From Ophiodon elongatus (taxonomy: Eukaryota > Chordata > Actinopteri > Perciformes > Hexagrammidae), in contig JACSYO010000427.1 of assembly GCA_016806645.1 (NCBI GenBank), positions 872,501 through 936,500 of the forward strand: a stretch of DNA of 64,000 bases. Reading direction: 5' to 3'. Each line of letters begins with the position of its first letter. Within the stretch, counting starts at the first letter, position 1. Position numbers and translations under genes: made by a program. The notes below the pieces were generated by a model. That model had not been told where the DNA came from and searched no databases. It worked only from the letters and a program-made list of their open reading frames with translations. Positions 27,401 through 38,125 of the stretch are shown here, piece by piece.

Positions 27401-28530
27401 ACCCATTTGCAAAATGAATCCAATCTTCATTTGAAATGTCAAATATTACCTTCATTCGGCATAGATGTGTTCATGGACTGTGTATTGCTTCGTCCCTTAT
27501 GTCTAGAATGAGGCCAAGCCAAATAATTGATCTTAAATTGTTGGTTTTGTGTCAAATAGTGACTCATTGATATCCTAGGTTTGAGGTCAAACAATCTCCC
27601 AGCTACTGTTATAATTTCAAGTAACACCTTGAGACTTTTCACGTACATTTCACATTGGGCACATAGAGTGAAGGGTGTTACTGCACTAAAAGTAATCAAT
27701 TTATAAAATCTCAGAGCACCAAGTGTAAATGTTTCACTGTGAATTGACTCCACATCACAGCTCTTCAATTGATTTCTCTTGAACACTTCTATAGGTAGAA
27801 TATTGAGTGAACGGAACATTGAATGGCTGCCGGGTAAAGGTAAACGGAAATCCATGCATGCAGGAGGGAGATAATGAAATAGAGTGAAATCAGACCCTTT
27901 AGGCACATTCCAGTGACTCGCTCTGGGTCCCATGACAATCAAGATTTTCCCCTTTAATTGAAATCCGGTTATTCTCCAGTCATGATTGACAACTTCTTAA
28001 ATAAAGGCAGCGTTTCCTCTCTTCTTGGTAGTTTCAATAATGGCTGCTCCATTTTGAAGGAGTCTCACCATTCTGTCTGATCATTGTTAATATTCAATAT
28101 GTTTAATGGACACAAAGCAATTTTATTATCAAATTGCAATTTACTGAGTTCAGTTGCTCCGGTAATAATACCGTGACACCAGAACATGGTTGAGAGAAAA
28201 CGTGCCGCTCTGAACAAGATGTTCTTGGACTAATAAATGAATGTATTGGTAGTCATAACGGGATTCTTTGAGGTGATGCTAGTTGGCATTAAGTCCTAAC
28301 AGATGGTAGAAAGTTCAACTCCACTGAATTTGTTGGACTGATAGTTATTAGTAATACTTTTCTGATGTAGATTTTATACAAATAAACTTATTATAAGCTT
28401 AGAAAATAGATTTAATTTCTAAAGATTAAACAAGTGGACTTACACCCTTTTGGCCTTGGCATAAAAAAAAAAAAAAGAAAAGACTCTCGCAGATGTTTTC
28501 TTTAACTTAAGGCTTGGACTAAATGATGAA
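21435..28530. other. intergenic DNA with hairpin and candidate conserved elements
   Basis: No gene is recognised. A perfect 20-bp hairpin at 23729-23773 is listed separately. The stretch 25590-26480 is long, repeat-free and dense in homeodomain-like words (TAATTA, ATTAAT, TTAATTTGAT), and is my best candidate for a conserved enhancer cluster. The stretch 27430-28230 looks similar. It includes a 167-codon minus-strand ORF (27439-27942) with no recognisable domain, which I regard as chance. Confidence 0.35.
23729..23773. repeat. perfect 20-bp inverted repeat with 5-nt loop
   Basis: The left arm ACAGATATTAAGTGTGTTTG (23729-23748) and the right arm (23754-23773) are exactly complementary, separated by TCTGC. 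A transcript of either strand would form an uninterrupted 20-bp stem. It is too short for a typical microRNA precursor and has no terminal features of a known MITE. Confidence 0.9.
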
Positions 28531-28540
28531 TGAACTTGTA

Positions 28541-28775
28541 CTTGTTTAGCGCTTTCCTAGTCTTCCAACCACTCACTACATGACATCATTCACTCATTCA
28601 CACCCATTCATACACTGATGGCAGGGGCTACCATGCAAGGTGCCACCTCTAACTAACATCCATACCCATTCATACATCGCGGGCACAGCGGGATAGGGTC
28701 AAGTGGCCCCTCTGATTCATTGTGTGACGCTTTGGAGGGGACCTGACCCACAGGTTGGGAACCACTGGACTAAAA
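28541..28775. repeat. dispersed teleost repeat
   Basis: Words such as TTTAGCGCTTTCCTAGTC, ACACCCATTCATACACTGATG and GCAAGGTGCCA match a very common interspersed repeat of fish genomes. It is followed by CAGGTTGGGAACCACTG, typical of another element end. There is no coding capacity and the element class is uncertain. Confidence 0.55.
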
Positions 28776-31180
28776 ATGTAAACAGTAGTTAAAATTATAG
28801 CTCCACCTCAGCCAGTAAAATTAAAGTATTAACAGTTTGATAATGATATATATAATAATGCTCCAGTCACAGGTGCCATTTTCTACAGAACCAGTATTTT
28901 CTTTGATACTTAGTACAACTTACACCTTGTTGTACAGATACAAGGGAAGGATCTGAGTACGATCTGGGAGTGGCTGTTTTGGCCCATGGGGAACACTTTT
29001 CTCTTGGTGCTGCTCTGTAAGACCACAGAATATCTTTGAAAGTTATAATGCTGCTTGTTTACAGGCTCAGAACACAACAGAAGCTGCTGTAAAATCTACA
29101 ATCCAATTGAAAAGTTAAGGATTTCGAGGTATGGCTCACTTTAGAAAATGGCATCTGCTTCATTCAATTTAGTTTTTTATTTCCTTTTGCGTCATCGACA
29201 CTCACCTACTATCACTCATATCACTGTTAGGCCCTCAGTTGCTCGATGCATGCATAAATAATGATAATGACTTACAGGAGCTGTGATGAGGAAGCATCGC
29301 TGGGTTTTGGTGGTCAAAGTGCCCTTGGAAATAATAAAGGGGTCTGAAAAATGGCTTTCTCGGAGCAATTTGTGATATATTCTATGATTGAAACCATACA
29401 GCTTATTAAGCATTTTGCAGCTTGGTAACCTTAAATTGCATTGTTGCTTTAATGTGGCTGATTAATATATTTCAATGTTACAAATCCTTTAGAGTGCAAG
29501 AAATAGAATGCTAAATTAGTTTGAGATTAGGTTTTTATAATAGGTTTCACATGAGGGGCATGTCTGTGTTTTTTTTTCCAGAAACCCCAGCTCATTTAAC
29601 ACTTCCATCACAGCCAACAGTTCATGAGGTGGAGAGAGACTTGTGGTAAATTGTGGAGTTTGTGGAACAGCCCATTTAGCCCTGGGGATTTCCTTTGAAT
29701 ATACTTTCAACTTCAAATGAGAGACACTTCTCCCCTCTAAAACCAAGCTTGGAAATCCACCCATTAAAATATCTGTTTGTCTAAGCCGCATTTTGCAAAA
29801 GTTCTCATTTGACCATGAATGTTTTCAAGGTAGACAATGATTGTCCTTTTGCGTGTCAGAGATAAATGCTGTGGCAAATCCATCATGTGTCGGCGGCTGT
29901 CAAACTCTGGGAGAAACAATTAAAGGTTCCACATGCGGGTCGAGCTGCTCCAATAGTCAATGAAGCAACCTCTGTGTGTGGGCCCAGGGACGATACATTC
30001 ATTAGGAAATGCCAGTGAGGGAAGGATGTGGAAGACAATTAAATGACCCACAGTATATGAGGTTGAGGACTCATGGGACTGAAAAGATGCAGGAAAAAGA
30101 CAACTGATGTGTACAGAACAAAGTTTACTCAGGTCAGTGTAATTATTAAGCAATTAAAGCAACTTGGGTCAAAACAGAAAACGACAGATAGTAAAATTGA
30201 AGTCAAAGTGGTGAGAGAAAGTCATATAGGCTACAGGAGGTCCAGGAGAGCTTCAGTAAACAAACCAAAACTGTGAGCCAAAGCTAGCCCTGTGTCTTTG
30301 GCATGTCTTCCAAAAGTCAACAGACACCCACAAAGACATAACCATGCATTAATCTGCATGCAACCTGACAACACACACATTTTTGGCATTTTGCCAAGTC
30401 ACAGACAATTTATGGACACTGATGCTGCTGTCATGCTGGTGCATGAAAGTGGATGCCCGTAATAGCTTGTGCAGTCAATCAGTTACCATGAATCACATGC
30501 TCGGCCCATTAATGCTGCTTGTCAGTGGTGTCTACAATGCAATCAAGAAAGTGCGGAGTATTGAATCATGGGGCATATTGTTCACTAACAATACTTGGCA
30601 TTGCATTGATTTCAACCAATAGTCCTTTAGCCCTCAGGCACTGGGATGTGGCTCATTGATGAGACACTTTATCAAGGGGAAAAAAAGGTCAGTTCAAGTG
30701 ATTGATACCCTCTTTTATGAGTGGTAATACAGATGGTATTACTTGTGCATTTTGAATGCTCAATCTCAATGACATTTGTTCCAACTGGGCCATAAAAAGC
30801 CAATATAAGAGTGAGACTGAGTAATAACGTCCTTATTTTTGTGTGTTTGAATGTTATGCATCTATAAAACATGCCACGCTATCTTGTATGTGACGGCAGA
30901 GGAGGCAAGAGCCCTTGGGGTCAATGTGGAAGCTCTTTGAGCTGTTGTTTATGACTGTTGAGCGAGAGGAGAGGAGCCGCCACCCGCGGGTGCCCGGGGT
31001 ATGGATTATTTGTTGAAACATTGATCCACACAGTGTAGCTGTAAGGCTGTATGTCATTAATCTAGTTTACCTTCTGTTCTTTGAGGACGAGGTACAACTA
31101 ATTAGCTTGAGTAGGATTTGAATTGCAAGTTTAGAAAAGTAGATCCAGGATTACCCTGAAAATGTAACACAGACATTCAT
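28776..31180. other. intergenic DNA with possible conserved elements
   Basis: No gene is recognised. Stretches at about 29880-30080, 30440-30680 and 30870-31080 are more GC-balanced and of higher complexity than the AT-rich surroundings, and could be conserved non-coding elements. ORFs here are under 95 codons and resemble nothing known to me. Confidence 0.3.
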
Positions 31181-31184
31181 GCCC

Positions 31185-31475
31185 CCCTCAGGACGAATCG
31201 TAATATCTTGATCTTGATACTGTGACTTTTCTTCCGGCACCATTGGCACGTCATGATTTTTATTTGTTCAACTCTATTGTTTTCCAAATACAAAAGTAGT
31301 GACGTTTTCATCAACCTCAGCTGTACATTGGTTTTAGTGCTCGTTAGCAAAGGTAAGCATGCTAACATATATGGTGAACATGAAAACATTCCACCTGCTA
31401 AACATTAACATGCTAGCGTTAAGATTTTTTTGTATTTTGCCACGCTTACTAAAGCATTGCTGTGCCCAGCAGGAC
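31185..31475. repeat. dispersed teleost repeat (GCTAACAT type)
   Basis: The ordered words GACGAATCGTAATATCTTG, TTCTTCCGGCACCAT, TCAACCTCAGCTGTAC, TTTAGTGCTCGTTAGCAAA, AGCATGCTAACAT and CTGCTAAACATTAACATG match, in the same order, an interspersed repeat widespread in percomorph fish. It is non-coding and divergent. Confidence 0.6.
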
Positions 31476-31959
31476 TGTAATCTCTTAATCTCGTTCCAAC
31501 AAAGTTGAACTGAAATTAGGAAGAATCTGAATTTACATCACAGTCTATCAATAATTGTAAAGTGACAGGATGATATCCATACTTTACCATAGGCACTGAA
31601 CTAACGATTTCATTTCATTTCCATATGCATATTTCTCATCTTGTTCTGCTTACAGTGGCAAATTCACTTCTCCATGCATGGCTAATACCTAACGGTAAAT
31701 TACATTAATTGTATTAACCCATGACATATCAGCACAAAATACCTGTCTCAGCAGTGCTGGCAAATGTATTATTGATCAAAATGTTCACTAGTTAAATTAT
31801 ATCTTTCTGCAGCAGGAAAGGCAGAAAACAAAGAGATGGATGTACAAGGGGGAAACTGATTTTACCTGGTTTATTCCAATGTGATTGACTCAACTTCTTA
31901 CTTTCTTCTCATCCCCGTTTGGTCACCTTGCTCAGTTAATCAAACCGACAAGATACATG

Positions 31960-32155
31960 ACTCACTGTCAGGTTCATGTCTTACTTGGACTCAAGGATGA
32001 ACTGATTAGAATTGGTGGTAAAAGGTCAAAGGTCGCGGTCACTGTGACCTCACAAAACATTGTTTTGGCCGTAAATAAAGAATTCCGATGATGATTATGA
32101 CAATTTCATACAAATGACTTATAGGATAAAATGATGAGGTGACAACGCTGGGCTT
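31960..32155. repeat. dispersed teleost repeat carrying nuclear-receptor-like motifs
   Basis: The order ACTTGGACTCAAGGATGAAC, GATTAGAATTGGTGG, AAAGGTCAAAGGTC, GTCACTGTGACCTCACAAAA and GGATAAAATGATGAGGTGA matches another familiar fish repeat. Its core contains a DR1-like AGGTCAAAGGTCG (32023-32035) and a perfect palindrome GGTCACTGTGACC (32037-32049). The satellite-like array begins directly at its right end. Confidence 0.6.
32037..32049. promoter_or_regulatory. estrogen-response-element-like palindrome
   Basis: GGTCACTGTGACC fits the ERE consensus GGTCAnnnTGACC exactly, and lies one base after a DR1-like pair of AGGTCA half sites. The motif match is seen directly. Binding by a receptor is unproven. 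Confidence 0.4.
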
Positions 32156-33601
32156 TATGACAAACTATACTATACTTCTTTTGACATATTTGATGACATA
32201 ATATAAAATGCCTTGTTGACATTCTTTATGACATGATACACCTTTTTTCTGACATTTTACTATTTTTTTCTGACATTTTTATGATATACTTTACTTTGAC
32301 TTACTTTGACTTACTTTTACTTTGGATAATTTGTATGACCTACTATATGATGAAATTTGTATGACATATTATACCATGACTCTTTGTAAATATTTGTGGA
32401 CATTTATTTATTTGACACACTATAAAATGACTTTTTTTATGACTTACTATGCAATACTTTTTCTTACAACATAATGCCATTTTTCTGATATATTATACTG
32501 TAACTATTTATTTCATTTTACATGCCTTTTTTTCTGACATACTGTACCAAGCCTTTTTTATTCATGACATTTAGGACATACTTTATCGTGCCTTTTAATG
32601 ACATTCTTTGAGACATAATATACTGTGACTTTTTATTATATTTGACATATGACATTTTTATCACGTACTATACTATGACATTTTCATAACTTACTTCATA
32701 TAATCACTTTTTATGATATAATACACTATGGCTTTTTATAACTTTAATGACATTCTATATTAAGAATGTATTGGACATTTTTGATGACATACAAAGACAT
32801 ACTATATTAAGATTTAGTTTTATATTTCTTCTGACAGTTTACTATACCATGAATTTTTATGACTTAATAGACAATGCCTTTTTTATAACAAACTATACAA
32901 TGATTCTTTTCTCTTTTTATTGACATATTATGACACTTTTTTGACTTCTATACTATGTATATACAGTATATGTAGTCATAAAAGTGACATAAAAAAGCCA
33001 ATGACTTTTGTCAGATATTATGACATAACACTATGACTCTTAAAATTTTAATAACGTACTTTATTACTTATTGTTTTATATACTATACTATAACTTAAAT
33101 TACATTATTTAAAAACTTTTTATTTAATCTAATAACTTTGATAAGACATTAAGACATTCTATACAATGACATTTCTATTTTCTGCCATACTATGACTCTC
33201 TTATTACTTATTATATACTATGATTTTCTATTACATTTTCTCAACATACTATACTTTTTAATGATTTTTGTATGACATACTATGCTGTACATATGACATT
33301 TTTTTTATCACATACTATGATTTTTTAATGACATACTATACATTTTTTGTCACTTTTTTCATGACATACTATATCATGACTTTTTATAATTTTTTCTAAC
33401 TCACTATACTTTGACATTTTTATAACATAGTAGACTATGACTTTTTATTAACGTTCATGCTAAATGACATTTTTCTGACATACTATACTACAACTTTTTA
33501 TGATATACTATACTACGATTTTTTTACGACATACTTTGTTAAAATAGAATACGATTAGGGAACACATAATGTTGTGTCTTGTGTCAAGGAGTTGAGATAG
33601 T

Positions 33602-33644
33602 GTGTTGGCAGAGTGTTGGCAGAGTGTTGGCAGAGTGTTGGCAG
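33602..33644. repeat. 11-bp tandem repeat, about four copies
   Basis: GTGTTGGCAGA is repeated 3.9 times without mismatch inside the island that splits the AT-rich array. Confidence 0.95.
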
Positions 33645-33721
33645 CCCACATCTTCACACAGGTCACCTCAATCATTAGAGAGCTGCACATGGAATATAAA
33701 GACACAGAGCATGCCCATGCC

Positions 33722-33725
<4 letters not shown>

Positions 33726-33774
<49 letters not shown>
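33726..33774. repeat. (CA)n microsatellite
   Basis: About 24 uninterrupted CA dinucleotides lie at the right edge of the island within the AT-rich array. Confidence 0.98.
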
Positions 33775-33776
<2 letters not shown>

Positions 33777-34045
33777 TATGACTCATTATGCCATTTTTTT
33801 CTGACATACTATACATCGTTTTTGTCATACATACTATACTATGACTTTTGTCATGTCATTTGTTCTTACTTACTATATATTATGCCTTTCTTTATACTTT
33901 TTTATGACATTTTCATGACATACTATACGACAACTCTTTTATGACATACAATACTATGACTTTTAATGACTTTTAAACATACTATCCCATGCACTTTTTC
34001 ATTACATTTCAATACTTTTTATGTCTTGTTATAACATACTATACA

Positions 34046-34990
34046 ATTCAATTCAATTAATTTCGTACAGCCAAAAATTACAAATCTACCTCAGAGGGCT
34101 TTACAATCTGTACACTTACGATATACTCTGTCCCGGGACCTCACATCAGTTCAGGAAAAACTCCCCCAAAAAAACTTCAACGGGGAGAAAAAGGGAAGAA
34201 ACCTTCAGGAGAGCAACAGAGGAGGATCCCTCTCCCCGGATGGACAGAAGTACAACAGATGTCATGTGTACAGAATGAACAACGTAACAGAGTTACAACA
34301 CATTCAACGCATGTGACATACATTTTTCATATAATGAGAGTAGTAAGCAGAATAATGATGGAAATAGTATGACTACTAATGATAACAGCAGCAGTGGATA
34401 TAGTAGAATAATAATGATAGCAAAAGCAGTAATGGCCTCTCTAATAGTCGTAGTAATGTGACTAATAATAGTAATGATTGTAGCAGTGGGTGTTAGCAGG
34501 GCCATGGCAGGAGGCAGGACCACGGTCCAGATATAATCCATGGAAACCTATGAGGCGAGAAAGCACAAAGACTCCGGGGAAGACACAAATTTATTAATGT
34601 GCATTAATGAGACATGAATTCATACAGAAGGAGATAGAGAAGAGGAGAGAGGAGCTCATTGTATCCTAGAAGGTCCCCCGGCTATCTAGGCCTAAAGCAG
34701 CATCTCTAGGGGCTGGTACAGGGCAAACCTGAGCCATCCATAACTATAAGCGTTATCAAAAAGGAAAATCTTAAGCCTACTCTTAAATGTAGCCAGTCAC
34801 AGAGACTAAAAACTGAGCTAAAAGTACAGAGAATATTGGACTTACATTCAGAAGGTGGCCACGACTCCAAATTATTGATAATATTGCGGAAGTTCTGGAT
34901 GTGTAAACAGGCAGCTGTTTGCCTCTTAAAAGGTGATATGTCAATGATGTGTTCACTTTTTGTTTCCGTTGCCCCCAAGGCGTAAAATAA
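34046..34990. repeat. composite of dispersed teleost repeats
   Basis: The left part has ATTCAATTCAATTAATTTCG, GGGCTTTACAATCTG, CAGGAAAAACTCCC and GGAAGAAACCTTCAGG. The right part has GGGCTGGTACAGGG, CTATAAGCGTTATCAAAAAGG and CTTAAGCCTACTCTTAAA. Both are hallmarks of interspersed repeats common in fish genomes. A divergent copy of the 15.8-kb repeat follows at about 34795-34870. The middle (34320-34500) is a TAATRATAR-rich simple-sequence stretch. There is no intact coding region. Confidence 0.6.
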
Positions 34991-37640
34991 TCAATTATTG
35001 CAGGTTTTTCTATATAATTCACCTCTTGTAGAAAACTGTATATGCATGGTCTGCACACACATTTTCAGTGGACTAAATTCTAGTTTATGAATAGGACATG
35101 GTGTATGCATCGTTTTTGGGAGCACACATCATTCCTACATCTGCCAAACATATTCTGTCATCTTAAAAACTCTAAATGTCCTCTGTGAATTGTTGATGTA
35201 AACTCCACACTCTCCTCATGTTAAGAGGATGTTGATGACTTGCACTGCACAATATTGCATAATCCATACTTTGTGACCCTTTTTACTTTGTGTTGGGCCA
35301 TTTGCCTCTTGACTGTTTTAATTTATGTCCGAGCTTTAAATTGCTATTGAACATTACGGAGGCCAAGTGGTGCAAGCAATAACATGAATAATCTATTGGC
35401 AGTTCCTGTTAGACCGAGAGAGAACGAGACCTCCATCACCATTATGCTCAGGGGAGTGAAACCAGGCAGTAGCAGCATTAGCCTTTCCCCTTAAAAAGGG
35501 AATATGCTTCGCATATTGAAGTTGTAAACATCCATCTTACTAAAGGTTGTGCTTGACGGTAGTCAATAATGTCATTGAATATTTCTCTACAAACATATAA
35601 TCACAGGATCAAGGGAGAAATACATTAACCTCTAGTGTTTGTTGTGTGTAAGTCTTTGTTTTGTTCACATAGCAAACCAACACAAGCGCTCATTAACCCC
35701 TAAAAGAGACAAAAAGTAGTACCAGGAGTGTCTATCACAGTGTCTCTCTATTAAATATGTAAACCAGAGCCTAATTCTTAAGCCTTTCTTACAGCTATAC
35801 GCCCATGTTATTGGTCATTAGCTTACAATACAACAACTACAAGCTTTTATGCTAATCTTTTAGGATTACTTTTAATCTTAAAATATAGAAAACGTTTTCC
35901 CAACTCACTGCTCACATCATTTCTCAGAAAGAAAAAATGCATACATTTAACAGCTTCTTAGAATACTGACCACTTTAAATTCATCATGCAGATCGATTGC
36001 CTATTCCAGGCACGTCTGTCAATCTGCCTGTGAAATGAAGAGCCAGAGGCTACTGACCCAGACACATCAGCTTCTTTTTGGCCATCTAACAACACTTTCT
36101 GAAGGCTTCAAACTTGCACATTAATTTCTTATTTTTAGCATGCTGCGGTCTTCTAGGACATGGATCATGCTCGGTTTTGCTCGGAGTGAGTTGGCAACAA
36201 GTGTAGCTTATGTAAAGTGGTTATGATGGCTGGTGCAGAGGACTTAATAAGAATACAAAATAAAATGTAAGAAACTGAGAGCGGAGCAAGGTCAACCTTT
36301 GCCAACTGAAGGAATTTCAGCCAAATAATTCAGTTACACCAGAATTAATTTTCCCTATTACAAAGACTTAATTGTTGTAAGTTGCTACTTTTTTTGCAAT
36401 ACTCTTGTTAGTTGTTCTCTTAATATAAACTATTTGCAGGTCAAAATACTGTACATTTACTTTAAAACCAACAAAAGGACATTTAACAATGCTGTTACTT
36501 TTCCAATTCAAACTTATTGCCGGCATATTTTAGATACTACACACACTGCATCACAGACACCATTGGAAATGCTTTTTATATACAAATATTTATTTCCATT
36601 TGATATACACTTGAATGTCTACGCTGGTTTACAGAAAAACATTAAAATCACAGATATGATTTTGTGTTTTAACAATTTCTCAAATCAAAAGTGCAAATTT
36701 GTGCTAAAACTGTCTTGGAGCAGATTTCGTGACGCTTGATTGCGACCGAACTGCTCTCTATGACTTTGTTCCAGTTATAGGAAAACATGTTTATATTGGC
36801 AGTTACTGAAAATACTTGAACGTCAATACAGTGTACAGTAAACAATTCTAAGTAAGTCCCATACCAGACAATATGAAATGATAGCCTCATTTTGAGGTAG
36901 ACATCTAAAGTGCTTCCTGTCACAGATGTCCAACAATAATCAATACAAGTATTCTTAATGAGCATCTGTTTTGTTCACTGGAAGAAGAGAATTGCTGTGA
37001 AACTAACAAGTACCTGCAAATAATCAACCTTTTCCATGATATACTGCAGTGACAAAAACACTGGGACAAAACCTGTATGCAAAATGATATTAAAAGAAAT
37101 GGAATAAAATACTCCCGATAGGAGTACATATTTAAGTACCCTGCTGTGTTTCTTTTTTCCAAAAGACCTTAAACAACCGTTTCAAAGTGATTGTAGGTTC
37201 TTTCCCAAAAGTGTCAGTGCATTTTCCACAATGGCAAGAAAGCATTGGCGACCCGATGGTGTGTTCACGGGACAGATATGTACCAACGCTGGCTTCACAG
37301 AAGAATAAGAAATATAACCTGTTCCACAGATTACCCTTCGCCATTACTAATCTTGATACTCAGTTTGTAAACGCATGATGGTCCAGTGTTGACCTGAGTC
37401 TGTACGTCATCCAGCTCAATGTCTCCGCCTAGCAAAGTTAAACCAAAGTAAAGTTTAATTACAAACGTGTATTTACAAGCATGGGGACGTGTGTGTGTGT
37501 GTGTGTGTGTGTGGGGGCGGGGCACTGTTATTAGTCAAAACTCTAAAGGAATAAAACCTTGACCGTGACTCACATTCTGGAGCCGTTTACTTATTAGTAT
37601 TTCTAATATTTCGGTTTAACTTTTTAATCTTTGAACAGCA
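34991..37640. other. intergenic DNA without recognised genes
   Basis: AT-rich, with a short GT array at about 37490-37512. A minus-strand frame at about 37331-37428 (containing DIELDDVQTQVNTGPS) begins after a plausible acceptor (TTGCTAG) but matches no protein I know and has no partner exon. I do not call it a gene. Confidence 0.35.
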
Positions 37641-37652
37641 TCAACAGTAACC

Positions 37653-37655
37653 GTC

Positions 37656-37701
<46 letters not shown>
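37653..37701. repeat. (GT)n microsatellite
   Basis: CTGTCTGT leads into about 20 uninterrupted GT units. Confidence 0.95.
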
Positions 37702-37703
<2 letters not shown>

Positions 37704-37721
37704 CACATTAGCAGAGCAGAG

Positions 37722-38040
37722 GCCTGTACTACGAGGCGAGTTCAACATACCCAGGTTATCTTTTGGTTATCTGGCTTAACTAGAGCTAACTAGTGCTAAC
37801 TAGAGCTAACTAGTGCTAACTAGAGCTAACTAGTGCTAACAACCGCGATGCAGCTAGGCGGTCCTACGAAGCTGCTCATCCACTCGGTAAGTCGACCCGG
37901 CGTTTCTCTATCGGGCTCTGAGCGCGGCATCATAAAAGAGGCGGTGTTCGCAGCACATGGCCAATCATAAACAAGCCGGCTGTGTGAATGCATAAATTTG
38001 AAGGCTTACGATATCGCTGCCCCATCTAGAGCACGCGTGG
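37722..38040. mobile_element. possible DNA-transposon end with GC-rich interior
   Basis: AGGCCTGTACTACGAGGCG followed by ACATACCCAGGTTAT resembles the terminus of a repeat class often seen in fish genomes. The interior holds a 10-bp tandem repeat and GC-rich sequence unlike the flanks. No matching inverted end was found downstream, so the element is partial or misidentified. Confidence 0.35.
37777..37840. repeat. 10-bp tandem repeat alternating two variants
   Basis: TAACTAGAGC and TAACTAGTGC alternate three times each, making a 20-bp higher-order unit repeated three times without error and ending in TAAC. Confidence 0.95.
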
Positions 38041-38119
38041 ATCTGACTATAATTACATTTGCGGATTTTAATTAAATTAATGTGTTGCTTAGATGTAAGT
38101 CTTTAAGAATAGAAGATAC

Positions 38120-38125
38120 TTTATT
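38120..38125 (-). terminator. candidate gxylt1 polyadenylation signal (AATAAA on minus strand)
   Basis: This is the nearest canonical hexamer downstream of the gxylt1 stop on the minus strand and would give a 3' UTR of about 1.45 kb. An ATTAAA variant at 39143-39148 would give about 0.43 kb. Nothing in the sequence decides between them. Confidence 0.3.

Larger units (their letters stand above)
32156..34045. repeat. AT-rich degenerate tandem array (satellite-like)
   Basis: About 1.7 kb is built from variants of GACATACTATACTATGAC followed by TTTT and short spacers, in tandem with an irregular period of roughly 25-50 bp. The array is interrupted at about 33540-33774 by a unique stretch holding an 11-bp repeat and a CA array, then resumes to about 34045. 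Units vary in length and sequence, which suggests an old array. The ORFs across it are by-products of the repeat. Confidence 0.85.

Noticed and set aside
27439..27942. 167-residue minus-strand ORF as a gene
   Set aside because: No domain, no splice or promoter context, and it lies in a large desert where ORFs of this size can occur by chance.
33508..33944. ORFs of 106 and 121 codons over the CA repeat
   Set aside because: They translate a (CA)n microsatellite and the AT-rich tandem array and have no independent coding signal.
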